Under the pieces are notes generated by a model. The model was not told the origin of the DNA. It ran no database searches and worked only from the letters and a program-made list of their open reading frames with translations. A stretch of 64,000 nucleotides of DNA from Roseovarius carneus (lineage in GTDB: Bacteria; Pseudomonadota; Alphaproteobacteria; Rhodobacterales; Rhodobacteraceae), in contig NZ_JAHSPD010000001.1 in the NCBI RefSeq assembly GCF_020141465.1, positions 706,001 through 770,000 on the forward strand. Reading direction: 5' to 3'. The translations under genes and the position numbers were made by a program. Shown one piece after another: positions 28,481-37,839 of the stretch. Positions within the stretch are counted from its first letter, which is position 1, and every line of letters starts with the position of its first letter.

Positions 28481-29290
28481 ATGTCATCTGCGTCCAAAGC
28501 ACTCGAACTGCTGTCGCTCTTTTCAAAGGCGCAGCCCGAAATCGGCTTGTCGGATATGGGCAAGCTGGCGAAGCGTGACAAAGCGACGACATATCGGCAT
28601 CTTCAGATTTTAGAAGCCGCTGGTTTTGTTGAGCAAAATGTAACGACCAAGCATTATCGCCTTGGTCCTACCCTTTTGCAGCTTGGCCGCATGAGAGAGG
28701 CAACCGTGCCGCGCAAGGCGGGCGCAGAGGCCCCCGTACATACCCTTGCTGATAAAACTGGCGAAACGGCCCACGTTTCGGTTTTGTCGGGCACAAGCTT
28801 GTTCGCGCTGGTGTCCTGCGAATCGCCGAAGCACAGCACGCGGGCCGTCATCGATATAACAACATTCCCGCTTCACGCCACGGCATCGGGGTTCTGCGCG
28901 CTGGCCTTCGGACCAGAGTGCTTGTTCGACACCGCCTGCAAAAACCTGTCACCCTATACCGATGTCACGCCGACAACGCCGGATATGTTGCAGGCCTTGA
29001 TCGACGAGGCGCGCGCCACAGGTTTTGCCCGCTCTGAAGGACGTTTCGAGTCTGAAATCCACAGCCTGTCCGCACCGATATTCGATCAAACCGGCGGGTT
29101 TTCTGGTGCTGTTTCAGTGGCAAGCGTCGCCTCACGTTTCGCCCCCGAACTCGAACGCATCATCATGACCGAGCTGATCATGGCCAGCCGTGACATCACC
29201 AAAAGCTGGGGGGGGATCATCCCACCCTCCGTAGAAATTGCATGGTCAAATTCCATTGCATCCCAAACTGAAGTGGAAACCACATCATGA
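28481..29290 (+). CDS. IclR-family transcriptional regulator
   Basis: 269 residues. The N-terminal winged HTH is seen in ALELLSLFSKAQPEIGLSDMG and TTYRHLQILEAAGFVEQ; the C-terminal effector domain shows the family core LSAPIFDQTGGFSGAVSVA. It likely controls tctCBA and the downstream aminotransferase by sensing the transported compound. Its stop overlaps the aminotransferase start (ATGA), so the regulator and the enzyme are translated as a unit. Confidence 0.92.
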   Translation: MSSASKALELLSLFSKAQPEIGLSDMGKLAKRDKATTYRHLQILEAAGFVEQNVTTKHYRLGPTLLQLGRMREATVPRKAGAEAPVHTLADKTGETAHVSVLSGTSLFALVSCESPKHSTRAVIDITTFPLHATASGFCALAFGPECLFDTACKNLSPYTDVTPTTPDMLQALIDEARATGFARSEGRFESEIHSLSAPIFDQTGGFSGAVSVASVASRFAPELERIIMTELIMASRDITKSWGGIIPPSVEIAWSNSIASQTEVETTS

Positions 29291-30633
29291 AAGATTCAAA
29301 CTTCCTCAAAGAACATAACGGTCGCCTGATGTGGCACCCGATGACGTCACCCAAAGATACCATCGACCAGCCACCAAAGATCATCACTGGATCGCATGGT
29401 GTGAACATCACCGATATCGACGGACACAGCGTGGTGGACGGTGTTGGCGGTCTTTGGAATGTAAACTTGGGCTATTCCTGCCAGCCTGTGAAAGATGCAA
29501 TTGCGGCACAGCTTGACCAATTGCCCTATTACTCCACGTTCCGTGGCACATCCAACGACGCAGCCATTGAGCTCTCCTATGAGCTGAGCGAATTTTTCGC
29601 GCCTGATGGTCTGAGCCGCGCGTTCTTCACCTCTGGAGGGTCGGACTCTGTTGAGACCGCGTTACGCCTTGCGCGGCAATATCATAAGTTGCGCGGTGAA
29701 CCCGGACGCACGAAATTCCTAAGCCTCAAGAAGGGCTACCACGGAACCCATATGGGCGGGGCCTCCGTCAACGGTAACGCTAATTTCCGCACCGCCTATG
29801 AGCCGCTGTTGCCCGGCTGCTTCCATATCCCCGCGCCCTATACTTACCGCAACCCTTTCAATGAAACCGACCCTGAAAGGCTAGCGCATTTGTGCGTGCA
29901 GGCCCTTGAGGATGAAATCGCATTCCAAGGTGCAAGCACGATTGCCGCGATGATTATGGAACCGATCCTTGGGGCAGGTGGCGTTATTCCACCACACAAG
30001 TCCTTCGCACCGATGGTGCAAGAGGTTTGTAACCGCAATGGTATCCTTCTGATCACGGATGAAGTCATCACCGCCTTTGGGCGCACGGGTGCGTGGTCTG
30101 GTGCGCGGCTTTGGGGCATCAAGCCCGATATGATGGCCACGGCCAAGGCAATAACGAACGGTTATTTCCCGTTTGGTGCCGTGATGCTGGGCGAGCGGAT
30201 GATCGAGGTCTTCGAGGGCAACCCATCCGCCAAGATCGGTCACGGTTACACCTATTCCGGCCACCCTGTAGGGGCTGCGGCAGCGCTAGCCTGCTTGACG
30301 GAAATCGCCCGCCTGAACGTGGTCGAGAACGCTGCCGCCCGTGGCACGCAATTGTTCGACGGGTGCAAAGCGTTGATGGAAAAGCATGACATCATTGGCG
30401 ATGTGCGGGGCGGGCACGGGTTGATGACGGCCATTGAGATGGTCAGCGACCGCACCTCCAAAAAGCCCATCGACGCGGGCACCGCCACCACAGTGCAAGA
30501 GATCGCATATCAGAATGGTGCGATCGTGCGGGTGTCCGGCGCGAACCTGATCCTGTCACCGCCCTTGATTATCACCGAAGCAGAGACCACCACGATCCTC
30601 TCCGCACTCGATGCAGGTTTCTCAGCCATTTGA
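29287..30633 (+). CDS. class III (omega) aminotransferase, PLP-dependent
   Basis: 448 residues, typical of beta-alanine:pyruvate and related omega-amino acid transaminases. Visible are MWHPMTSP at the N-terminus, FFTSGGSDSVETALRLARQY (phosphate-binding loop), LLITDEVITAFGRTG with the PLP-pyridine Asp, and ATAKAITNGYFPFGAV with the Schiff-base Lys. It moves the amino group of an omega-amino acid or amine to pyruvate or a keto acid, yielding an aldehyde suitable for the nearby aldehyde dehydrogenase. That pairing is inference from location. Confidence 0.92.
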   Translation: MKDSNFLKEHNGRLMWHPMTSPKDTIDQPPKIITGSHGVNITDIDGHSVVDGVGGLWNVNLGYSCQPVKDAIAAQLDQLPYYSTFRGTSNDAAIELSYELSEFFAPDGLSRAFFTSGGSDSVETALRLARQYHKLRGEPGRTKFLSLKKGYHGTHMGGASVNGNANFRTAYEPLLPGCFHIPAPYTYRNPFNETDPERLAHLCVQALEDEIAFQGASTIAAMIMEPILGAGGVIPPHKSFAPMVQEVCNRNGILLITDEVITAFGRTGAWSGARLWGIKPDMMATAKAITNGYFPFGAVMLGERMIEVFEGNPSAKIGHGYTYSGHPVGAAAALACLTEIARLNVVENAAARGTQLFDGCKALMEKHDIIGDVRGGHGLMTAIEMVSDRTSKKPIDAGTATTVQEIAYQNGAIVRVSGANLILSPPLIITEAETTTILSALDAGFSAI

Positions 30634-30644
30634 AGGGCCACGAC

Positions 30645-31502
30645 ATGACGCAAGACTATATAGCCCTTATGGGGACCAAAGGCGGGCCTGCCATTCGGCC
30701 TGGATCATCCATGCCAACGTCGAACCTGATCTGCCTGAACGGTCATCAGATCGTTTTGGATTGCGGGCTTGGGGTGACAAAGGGGCTTGTCGATCAGGGC
30801 ATGCAACTTAAGGATCTGTCGCTGATTTTCATCAGCCACCTCCATTCCGATCATTATCTTGAGCTTGGGCCACTGATCCACACGGCGTGGACTGCGGGGC
30901 TGAAGACACCCATAGATATCTACGGCCCAGACGGGCTTGCGGACTATTGGACCGGTTTCCTGGCCTCCATGAAGGCCGACATCGACCTGCGCACCGAGGA
31001 TGAAGGGCGCCCCGACTTACGCGATCTGATCACCTTTCATGTTGTGGACGCAGGCACGGTGATGGAACACGGCGGTATCGCCGTATCTGCCCTGCGCACG
31101 CAGCACCCACCCCTGATTGATTGCTTTGCCTACGCGTTCAAAACGACAACCACTCACGTGGTTTTCTCTGGCGACACAGCACCAATTGGAGCGCTTGAAG
31201 ACTTTGCCCGCGGTGCAGATTTGCTGGTCCACGAAGCCATGTTGGAATCCGCACTGCCTGCCCTGATGGAGCGGGTTGGTAACGGATCGGATAAATTGAT
31301 GGCGCATTGGCTGCGCTCTCATAGCTTTGCCCATGACGCCGCAAAAACAGCGCAAAACGCGGGCGTAAAACGGCTGGCCCTGTCGCATCTGATCCCGTCT
31401 GATGACCCCAGTTATGGTGAGCAAGACTGGCAAGACGCCGTTGCCCCACATTGGGACGGTCCGCTAAGCGTTGGGTACGATGGGATAAGGATAGACCTCT
31501 AG
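30645..31502 (+). CDS. MBL-fold metallohydrolase (RNase Z/arylsulfatase-like group)
   Basis: 285 residues. FISHLHSDHYLELGPL carries the full HxHxDH motif; HVVFSGDTAPIGALEDF and LLVHEAMLE provide the Asp and His ligands, and ALSHLIPSD the last His. The layout is that of the ElaC/RNase Z-like group that includes small-molecule esterases and sulfatases. It starts 11 bp after the aminotransferase, so it belongs to the same operon. Unlike the MBL in the homogentisate operon, its metal centre is complete. Confidence 0.88.
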   Translation: MTQDYIALMGTKGGPAIRPGSSMPTSNLICLNGHQIVLDCGLGVTKGLVDQGMQLKDLSLIFISHLHSDHYLELGPLIHTAWTAGLKTPIDIYGPDGLADYWTGFLASMKADIDLRTEDEGRPDLRDLITFHVVDAGTVMEHGGIAVSALRTQHPPLIDCFAYAFKTTTTHVVFSGDTAPIGALEDFARGADLLVHEAMLESALPALMERVGNGSDKLMAHWLRSHSFAHDAAKTAQNAGVKRLALSHLIPSDDPSYGEQDWQDAVAPHWDGPLSVGYDGIRIDL

Positions 31503-31544
31503 AGCGTATCGCGTTTAACTGAATTCAATTGAGCGCGATACGCT
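31503..31544. terminator. hairpin repeat ending the aminotransferase/MBL operon
   Basis: Arms AGCGTATCGCG and CGCGATACGCT surround TTTAACTGAATTCAATTGAG, which contains an inner TTGAATTCAA-like palindrome. Placed 1 bp after the MBL stop, it could terminate transcription. A half-copy (GCGTATCGCGTT) appears at 8197-8208, so this may be a second REP-type family. Confidence 0.6.
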
Positions 31545-31559
31545 TTAAGCAGTCCACAA

Positions 31560-31980
31560 ACAGACGGTACAGCCGCTAGAGACGGTTCACCGCCGCGTGT
31601 GAAGCGTGAAAGATGCAAGAAGCGTTAGTCACATCGTCATCGAGTGGACAGATCGCAGTCGCAAATTTCCACGGGCCAAGTAAACTACGAATTCCTGCAC
31701 TGAATCTACCGCGAGGAGCGGTTGGAGGTCCGTCGCCGCGATTGGCGCAAAGAAGTGACTGATCCGCGGCCCCTGATGGCATGATGCCGAACAAGCGCTG
31801 GTATTGGATTGCGTCAGGCCGGTTGACTGAAGGCCATCGCGCCCGGCATGGCGCTCCAGATGGGTTCACAGCCTGGATTTTAAGGCAGAGTCCATACTGT
31901 CATAGATCAAGGAAGCGCCCAGCTTGTCTTGCGAACGGGTTCGGGCTTCAAGCACACCGATCCCCCCTTAGCTCACGCAT
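31560..31980. other. intergenic, no gene recognised
   Basis: No coding region I can support. A 97-codon minus-strand frame (31576-31869) is open but has no family match and no convincing start site. The stretch separates the catabolic operon from the 3' end of the LuxR-type regulator. Confidence 0.5.
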
Positions 31981-32631
31981 TCAGGCTATTTGCTCGCGCA
32001 AGGCGATCACGGCGGCTTGGGTTCGATTTTTTGCGCCCATCTTGTTACAAATGCCCCGCATGTGCATTTTTACAGTCACCTCAGTCATTTGCAAATCGCG
32101 GGCGATTTCCTTGTTCGACTGTCCAGCACAAACTTTGCGAAGTACTTTCAGCTCGTTCTGCGACAACCCAAAATTCATGGCCCCGCCGGCCTCTGCTGTA
32201 CTGTTTAGGAAGGACGACGGGATAAACACTTCGCCCGAGGCAATAAGGCGGATCGTGTTCAACAGAGACTTGAAAGGGAGTGTTTTGGGAATATACCCTC
32301 TCGCTCCCTGCTCCAGTGCATCTTTCACATATTCGTCGGTTGTGCTTCCCGAAAAAACAACAATTGCAGTTTCTGGGAATTTTCTGACAAGAGCTCCGAG
32401 GCTGCTTATGCCGTCCATGCCAGGCATCTTCACATCCAGCAGGACAACGTCAAAAGCTTTGTTTGCGCTCAAAGCTTCAAGTGCTTCGGGGTAGCTTGAT
32501 ACTGCGGTTATATCGAAATCAGGCTGGGCGTCGATGAACGCACCGATCATGTCGCGCACCAGTTGGTGATCATCCGCAATGAGAATTGAAATACTCGCAT
32601 TGTGTGGAAAATCGAACATAGCAGCGCTCAT
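31981..32631 (-). CDS. LuxR/NarL-type response regulator
   Basis: 216 residues. The receiver domain shows the acidic pair in SILIADDHQLVRDM, the phospho-Asp in VVLLDVKMPGMDG, and the conserved Ser/Thr and Lys in VFSGSTTDE and GYIPKTLPF. The C-terminal LuxR HTH spans LSQNELKVLRKVCAGQSNKEIARDL to CNKMGAKNRTQAAV. It is divergent from the periplasmic protein/hybrid kinase pair and is the probable output of that kinase. Confidence 0.95.
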   Translation of the reverse strand: MSAAMFDFPHNASISILIADDHQLVRDMIGAFIDAQPDFDITAVSSYPEALEALSANKAFDVVLLDVKMPGMDGISSLGALVRKFPETAIVVFSGSTTDEYVKDALEQGARGYIPKTLPFKSLLNTIRLIASGEVFIPSSFLNSTAEAGGAMNFGLSQNELKVLRKVCAGQSNKEIARDLQMTEVTVKMHMRGICNKMGAKNRTQAAVIALREQIA

Positions 32632-32744
32632 TTCTTCAACCTTTCTTGCATTTTCAACCGCTATCTAAATGGGAGCTAAGATTGAAGATAGGCCGAAAAT
32701 TTTCTCATTAGCCCAAAAGATTTTATCTCTAGGCTTGATTTTGT

Positions 32745-32764
32745 ATCTAAAGATATCTTTAGAT
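32745..32764. promoter_or_regulatory. 20-bp perfect palindrome, candidate operator
   Basis: ATCTAAAGATATCTTTAGAT is an exact palindrome in the AT-rich ~196-bp region between the divergent response regulator and the molybdopterin-fold gene. A looser ATCT/AGAT-rich stretch (AAAAGATTTTATCT) lies about 25 bp away. This location suits binding by the LuxR-type regulator. Confidence 0.55.
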
Positions 32765-32827
32765 TCTTTCGGCAACTATGCAACAAGGCGGAGTATCTTT
32801 GCATAATCCTTACGGGGAGACATCACG

Positions 32828-33388
32828 ATGACGGCACGCCCCAGAAATAAGGCACGTGAAACGGTCAACGCCGCGCGGCGCTCGCTTGTGTTGTCGGCAC
32901 CGCTTCTGATCTTGTCCGGCCACTTACTGCGCGCGCAAGAAACGCCCTTACCCCAACCGGTAGGGCCAGTGACACTGACGATAGACGGCGACATTTCCAT
33001 CACGAATGGGGGCGGCACTGCGGTATTTGATGACGCAATGCTTGGCGATCTGCCCAGCGTTTCGTTTGAAACCTCGACTGTCTGGACCGATAGCATCAGT
33101 ACATTTTCAGGGCCGACGCTACGCAGCGTTCTTGACCGTGTCGGAGCAGGGCCGGGCAACATCACCGCCATGGCCATAAACAAATATGAAGCAAGCATTT
33201 CGCAAGAATATATTCTTGATAACGCACCCATTATTGCCAACCGTCTGGACGGGGCACCGTTTGGACTCCGTCAAAAAGGCCCCTTGTGGGTCATATTTCC
33301 ATACGATTCCGATATTACCTTTCGTACCAAAAAAATTTACGCGATGAGCATCTGGCAGTTGGAAAAGCTCACTGTTACCACAGGCTGA
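32828..33388 (+). CDS. periplasmic oxidoreductase-molybdopterin-fold protein, likely cofactor-less sensor
   Basis: 186 residues with an N-terminal export signal (RRSLVLSAPLLILSGHLLRAQE). The rest resembles the sulfite-oxidase/YedY molybdopterin fold: GPVTLTIDGDISITN, FSGPTLRSVLDRVGAGPGNITAMAIN, then GPLWVIFPYD. The position where Mo-cofactor enzymes carry the ligating Cys (RCxxxW) reads SFETSTVW, without Cys. It therefore probably does not bind molybdopterin catalytically. It lies 3 bp before the hybrid kinase and is best read as a periplasmic ligand or redox sensor for that kinase. The start follows GGGGAGA. Confidence 0.75.
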   Translation: MTARPRNKARETVNAARRSLVLSAPLLILSGHLLRAQETPLPQPVGPVTLTIDGDISITNGGGTAVFDDAMLGDLPSVSFETSTVWTDSISTFSGPTLRSVLDRVGAGPGNITAMAINKYEASISQEYILDNAPIIANRLDGAPFGLRQKGPLWVIFPYDSDITFRTKKIYAMSIWQLEKLTVTTG

Positions 33389-33391
33389 TCC

Positions 33392-35997
33392 ATGTTTGAG
33401 CATACAAGACGTGCGAAATGGTACGACAAAATGGTGCCGAACTGGGCTATTGTAACATGCCTAGTTTTGGTCCCTTTGATGCTAATTTTTCTAGGTTTTT
33501 ATTATAGCAATCTGAAAAATACGGCAGATGACTTTAAGTATGTAAGGTCTGACAATGGTGCCTGGCCGATTACCCAACTCGAAGTAGACTATCAAAATTT
33601 GCGGCTGTCATTGGCACGCGATTTGGCAAATTCGCGCGCCGGAAAAGCCGTTAGCCCAGAAGCAATCAAGCGATCGTTTGACATTTATTATAGCAGGCTG
33701 AACGTAAATCGCGCGCTTTATGGGTCGGATTCAAAAGGCCAAGACCACAAGACGCGCTCTATTCTTGAGCGGCTTACAGACCATAGAGATGCCCTTGCGC
33801 TCCAGATTGATACGCTAGAGACGCTGAGCGAGACTAATTTAGCGGAGCTTCTGGCACAGGCTGACATCGTAGAAGATGATATACGCAGATACTCGACAAT
33901 GTCCTTGGCTTTGCTTGTCCAAGAGGCCACCCACGAACGCGATACAATGCTCACGATCATATTTCGCCATGCTGAGCTTCTCTATCTGGTGGTCGCGTTA
34001 CTTATGGTCAAAATGGCCCTTACCACGCTTGTATACCAGCGTTTAAAAAGCAAGGTGGTGGTCACTGAGCGCACGGCAGAAAGCCTTCAAGGGGTGATCG
34101 ACGCGTCCCAAGATGCAGTGGTGATCACAAGTGCAAGTGGTCACATTGCGGCTTATAATGCAGCTGCCGAAACCATCTTTGGGTACACGGCAACCGAAGC
34201 AATTGGCGCGAAAATGGAAGAGCTCTTCATTCCAGCGCGAACGAGAAACGCACATCTGGAGTGCATAAAGACCTACCTTGAAACGGGCCAAAGCAAGTGG
34301 ATCAATTCGGGCCGCCATATAATGGCAGTCTGCGATAAAGCCGGCCGCGAATTTTCGGTGGAAGTCACTATTGCCTCAAGCAGGGGCGACCAAGACGAGA
34401 AGATCTTTATCAGTGTGTTAAGGGACATATCCCCGCGGATCAATGCCGAAGAAAAGTTGCGCCGCACGGCCGAGATTGCCAAGCGAGACGCAATGGCCAA
34501 GCAGCAGTTTCTGGCCGTCATGAGCCACGAAATGCGAACGCCTTTGCAGGGTGTGCTTGCAACGTTCGATCTGTTAGAAACTGACATGACCACACCGGAT
34601 CAGAAAGACCTTCTAACGCTTGGAAAACGCTCGGGCATGAAGGCGTTGGAGCAGATAAACAACACGCTTGAACTGGCGCGCCTCAGTGACTGCCGTGTGG
34701 TGCGACAAAACAATATTATCTCCCCGACCGGGTTGCTGTTCGGTCTTGTTACACTGCTTGAGCCACTGCTTTTGAAAAATGGTAACAAGATCGTCCTCAA
34801 GACGGCTCGGGACGTTCCGGTGCGTGTGCTGGGCAACCAATGCCTATTCACATCAGTCTTCGATAACCTTCTGGCAAACGCCAATAAATTCACAAAAATG
34901 GCCAAATCACCGTTTGCGTTGATATGGTCGAGATCGACGGCAAGGCAGATGTTCAAATTGCCGTCAAAGATACAGGCATCGGGATTGACCCCGCAAAGCT
35001 GACCAGCATCTTTGACGATTTCTCGACCGGAGACGCTGGCTATGCCCGTGTTTCTGAAGGAACAGGCCTTGGGCTAGGGATCGTCAAACGGGCCGCCGAA
35101 AAAATGGGTGGGGAAATCACGGTTGAAAGCGTTTTGGGGAAAGGGAGTGTCTTTACGTTTCGGTGTCGCTTCGATGCCGCCCCCGACGACGTAAGCGGCC
35201 CCGAGCCGGTACCATCGGCCAAAGCAGACGGTAACAAAGCGTCTGAAGTCAAGCCATTGGTGCTTGTGGTGGATGACAATGAGACGAACCGCACTTTGAT
35301 CGGACATATGCTTAAGCGACTGGGCTGCGACTTTGAGCTGGCTGAAGACGGAATGCAAGCGGTCGAGAAATGCCGCGACACTTCGTATGATTTGATCCTG
35401 ATGGATGTCAGTATGCCAAAGATGGACGGCTTTGAGGCCGCGTCAGCCATCTATGAAGTCGGTCTGATGCAGGGGTACATGGTATGTCTGACAGCACATG
35501 CGTCTGATGAAATCCGCACCGCTGTCCAGCACGCAGGCATGAACGAAATGATGATAAAACCGGTCCGGCTTGAGATGATGCAAGAACTTTTGCAGCGCTC
35601 GGTTTTTGCGCGCGATAGACAGGGTGATTGCCAGACGGCTGATACTGTTCACAACCCCATCGACGATCTGATTGAGACTCTCGGCGAGGATAATCTAAGA
35701 GATCTAATCGACCAGTTTGTCGATGATACCCGCGCCGAGCTTAGCAGATTACGCGATCTGCTCGTCGCAGGAGATACCTCCGAAGCGGCCACGATCCTGC
35801 ATAACATCAATGGCAACGCGGGCATGATAGGCGCTCTATCGCTAAGCGCGCTATGTGCCGATCTTGAGGCCGCCGCAACCACAGGAGGGCCAGACTTGAC
35901 TGTAACCGATCTGGACAAGTGCGATGCCTTGCTGGAGGCGTTTCTCACAGACCTAAGATCGCGGGGCATGGGCAGGCGGCAAAAATCCAGCGCCTGA
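33392..35997 (+). pseudogene. hybrid sensor histidine kinase, interrupted by a 1-base frameshift
   Basis: Membrane helices at about residues 19-37 and 198-215 enclose a ~160-residue periplasmic domain; a PAS domain follows (SLQGVIDASQDAVVITSASGH). HisKA has the phospho-His in AVMSHEMRTPLQG, near residue 379. The frame fails in an A5 tract at 34894-34898; adding one A joins it to KNGQITVCVDMVEIDG, then the ATPase boxes DTGIGID and GTGLGLGIVKR, a receiver domain (LILMDVSMPKMDG) and an Hpt domain (ILHNINGNAGMIG). The repaired protein is 868 residues. Without repair the first part (536 residues) ends inside the ATPase domain. The homopolymer context makes a sequencing error, phase variation or true mutation all possible. 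Confidence 0.85.
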
Positions 35998-36132
35998 AGC
36001 AAAACGCGGCCCTACATATACCGATCGTCACTACTTGATGCGGTTACAACGTAAGCAAATAAATAGCATTTTAAATTGCAACTGTTGATAAAAGGCGAAC
36101 GTCATTCAAACTATATTTTCCGAAACGGTCTG

Positions 36133-36714
36133 CTAACTAAAGGCTTCTGCTGGTACTTTGATTTGCCCGTCATTCAGATCAAAATCGCGGGGTGGACGCC
36201 CTATGATATCTTTCAGGGCGTCAAGTTCGATGAAGTGGTCTGCCTGCCGCCGCAGATCATCAGATGCCATCGCGGGGGAAGTTTTGACGGTCGAAACGAT
36301 AGACACCCGCCGCCCCATGCGCTGCAAACACGCCACAAGAGACCGGAAATCTCCATTTCCCGAAAAAAGAACGACATGGTCAACATGTGGAGCGATTTCG
36401 ACGGCATCGACGGCCAGCTCCACGTCTATGTTCCCTTTAATCTTTCGCTGACCAGCCCCATCGACGAATTCGCGGGCGGGTTTCGTGTGTACCGAGAAAC
36501 CATTATATTGCAGCCAGTCCAAAAGAGGTTGAACTGGAACGAAATCATCTTGCTCAAGCAAGGTCGTGTAGTAGCGCAGAGATAAGAGCCGGCCTCTTCG
36601 GGCGAACTCGTTGCGCAACAATTTATAGTCAATATCAAAGCCTAGTGCTTTAGACGTCGAAAACAGATTTGGCCCATCAATGAAAATCGCCAGCCGCTCA
36701 TCTTTATAAAACAT
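36133..36714 (-). CDS. NYN-domain (LabA/DUF88) ribonuclease-like protein
   Basis: 193 residues covering one NYN domain. RLAIFIDGPNLFSTSKALG has the first metal-binding Asp; GNIDVELAVDAVEIA and HVVLFSGNGDFRSLVA have the others. Unlike the protein at 4471-5169, there is no LOTUS domain. The family is presumed to be a Mg-dependent RNase or RNA binder. It precedes nothing on its own strand beyond the gap to the hybrid kinase, with which it is convergent. Two receiver-like genes lie upstream on the same strand and may form a transcript with it. Confidence 0.88.
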   Translation of the reverse strand: MFYKDERLAIFIDGPNLFSTSKALGFDIDYKLLRNEFARRGRLLSLRYYTTLLEQDDFVPVQPLLDWLQYNGFSVHTKPAREFVDGAGQRKIKGNIDVELAVDAVEIAPHVDHVVLFSGNGDFRSLVACLQRMGRRVSIVSTVKTSPAMASDDLRRQADHFIELDALKDIIGRPPRDFDLNDGQIKVPAEAFS

Positions 36715-36756
36715 GACTTCTCCAATTACGTTTTACTCAAAGCTCAAGGCTACCGG

Positions 36757-37383
36757 TCATCCCGGTAGACCCTCGGGGTAGGTGCTTCTTGGGAACTGCA
36801 GGCACGGCTCCGACTGCGATGGCGTGATCGAGGCAGTCCAATCGCGGTTATTGGCGTCAGCAGCTTGCAGCGCTATCTTCAAACGCTCACTACTTACCGG
36901 GGCGCGTAGAGTAACATCACCAACTTGTTTGCGATGTCCACCAAGATCATCATTCAGCACAACCGAAGAGACCATCAGGACCCGCACAGTTGGGAATGAA
37001 GTGCGAAACGTCATGAGCGTATCAACTGCCCTATCGACCGAGTCGAACGCATCAATGTTGATGACAATATGGCTGAAGGTATTAGACACTTCGGTCAATT
37101 GCGCGATATCTTCGGCACTGCAGGAGGTTGCACAAGATTCTACAGATGCATCACGCAACATCTGCATCATCCTTGTCGCTTCAGTCCGCGTAAAGCCAAT
37201 AATGCAGGCAGAGCCACGCAAATCGGTTGAGCTTGGGTCCGCGTCCCACTGGTGACTCTTAGACGATGCATGATCTGAATTGCCCAATCCCAGCCAGCGC
37301 ACAAGACGGCTCGGCTTTTTGTTGGCGGGATGGGGTGATTTTTCGTCCGCACCAGGAAAAGGAATTACTTTGAAGGCTGTCAT
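36757..37383 (-). CDS. hypothetical receiver-like protein A
   Basis: 208 residues from the ATG at 37383. After a basic linker (NKKPSRLVRWLGLGNSDH), the segment ACIIGFTRTEATRMMQMLRD, HIVINIDAFDSVDRAVD, VRVLMVSSVVLNDD and LRAPVSSERLKIAL follows the alpha/beta order of a response-regulator receiver. The phospho-Asp position reads NIDAF, so phosphorylation is possible but unproven. No output domain is present. It begins 4 bp after the stop of receiver-like protein B and is probably co-transcribed with it. Confidence 0.6.
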   Translation of the reverse strand: MTAFKVIPFPGADEKSPHPANKKPSRLVRWLGLGNSDHASSKSHQWDADPSSTDLRGSACIIGFTRTEATRMMQMLRDASVESCATSCSAEDIAQLTEVSNTFSHIVINIDAFDSVDRAVDTLMTFRTSFPTVRVLMVSSVVLNDDLGGHRKQVGDVTLRAPVSSERLKIALQAADANNRDWTASITPSQSEPCLQFPRSTYPEGLPG

Positions 37384-37387
37384 GCAA

Positions 37388-37801
37388 TCACCCTTCGATT
37401 GAAACAAAAGAAATGCCGGCAGCCACAAGCACATCACGGGCATCGTTGAATTCTAAATACTCAAAGTCATCGGGGTCCGGACAATGCGGCGCGAAGCCTG
37501 TCAAAACGCAAACCGCAGCCTCTGGATAGCTTGCGCGCATCGCATTTATTTTTCCTGCCCAATTATCCTGCTCCCAACTTTGCGAATCGAGGATAATCAG
37601 TGGAGTTTCGCCCAGATCATGCCGATCGAGGCCGGTGAAAACCGTCAGGCCCAATGCTTGCAAAATAGATCGCCAGCGCGTCAGATCCGAATTAAGGCCA
37701 CTTAGATAGTAGACGTCCCTATCCTCAATGGCCCAGAAGCCACCGGATACCATAGCACATCGCGCCACCATGGTCTGGGGTACACATTCAGGGTCTGACA
37801 T
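37388..37801 (-). CDS. hypothetical receiver-like protein B
   Basis: 137 residues if the ATG at 37801 is used; the frame is open to a TTG at 37837, which overlaps a strong GGAGGAGG. VYYLSGLNSDLTRWRSILQALG, then PLIILDSQSWEQDNWAGKI and AAVCVLTGFAPHC again give a receiver-like beta-alpha pattern, with Asp in ILDSQ. It is not a close copy of protein A. I do not recognise the family; a degenerate signalling pair is the best guess. Confidence 0.55.
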   Translation of the reverse strand: MSDPECVPQTMVARCAMVSGGFWAIEDRDVYYLSGLNSDLTRWRSILQALGLTVFTGLDRHDLGETPLIILDSQSWEQDNWAGKINAMRASYPEAAVCVLTGFAPHCPDPDDFEYLEFNDARDVLVAAGISFVSIEG

Positions 37802-37839
37802 ATTAGAGGTCGAATGGTCTAACACAGCCTCCTCCAATC

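Noticed and set aside
31576..31869. 97-codon minus-strand frame
   Set aside because: No start signal or family match; composition is not convincing, though conservation in relatives was not testable here.
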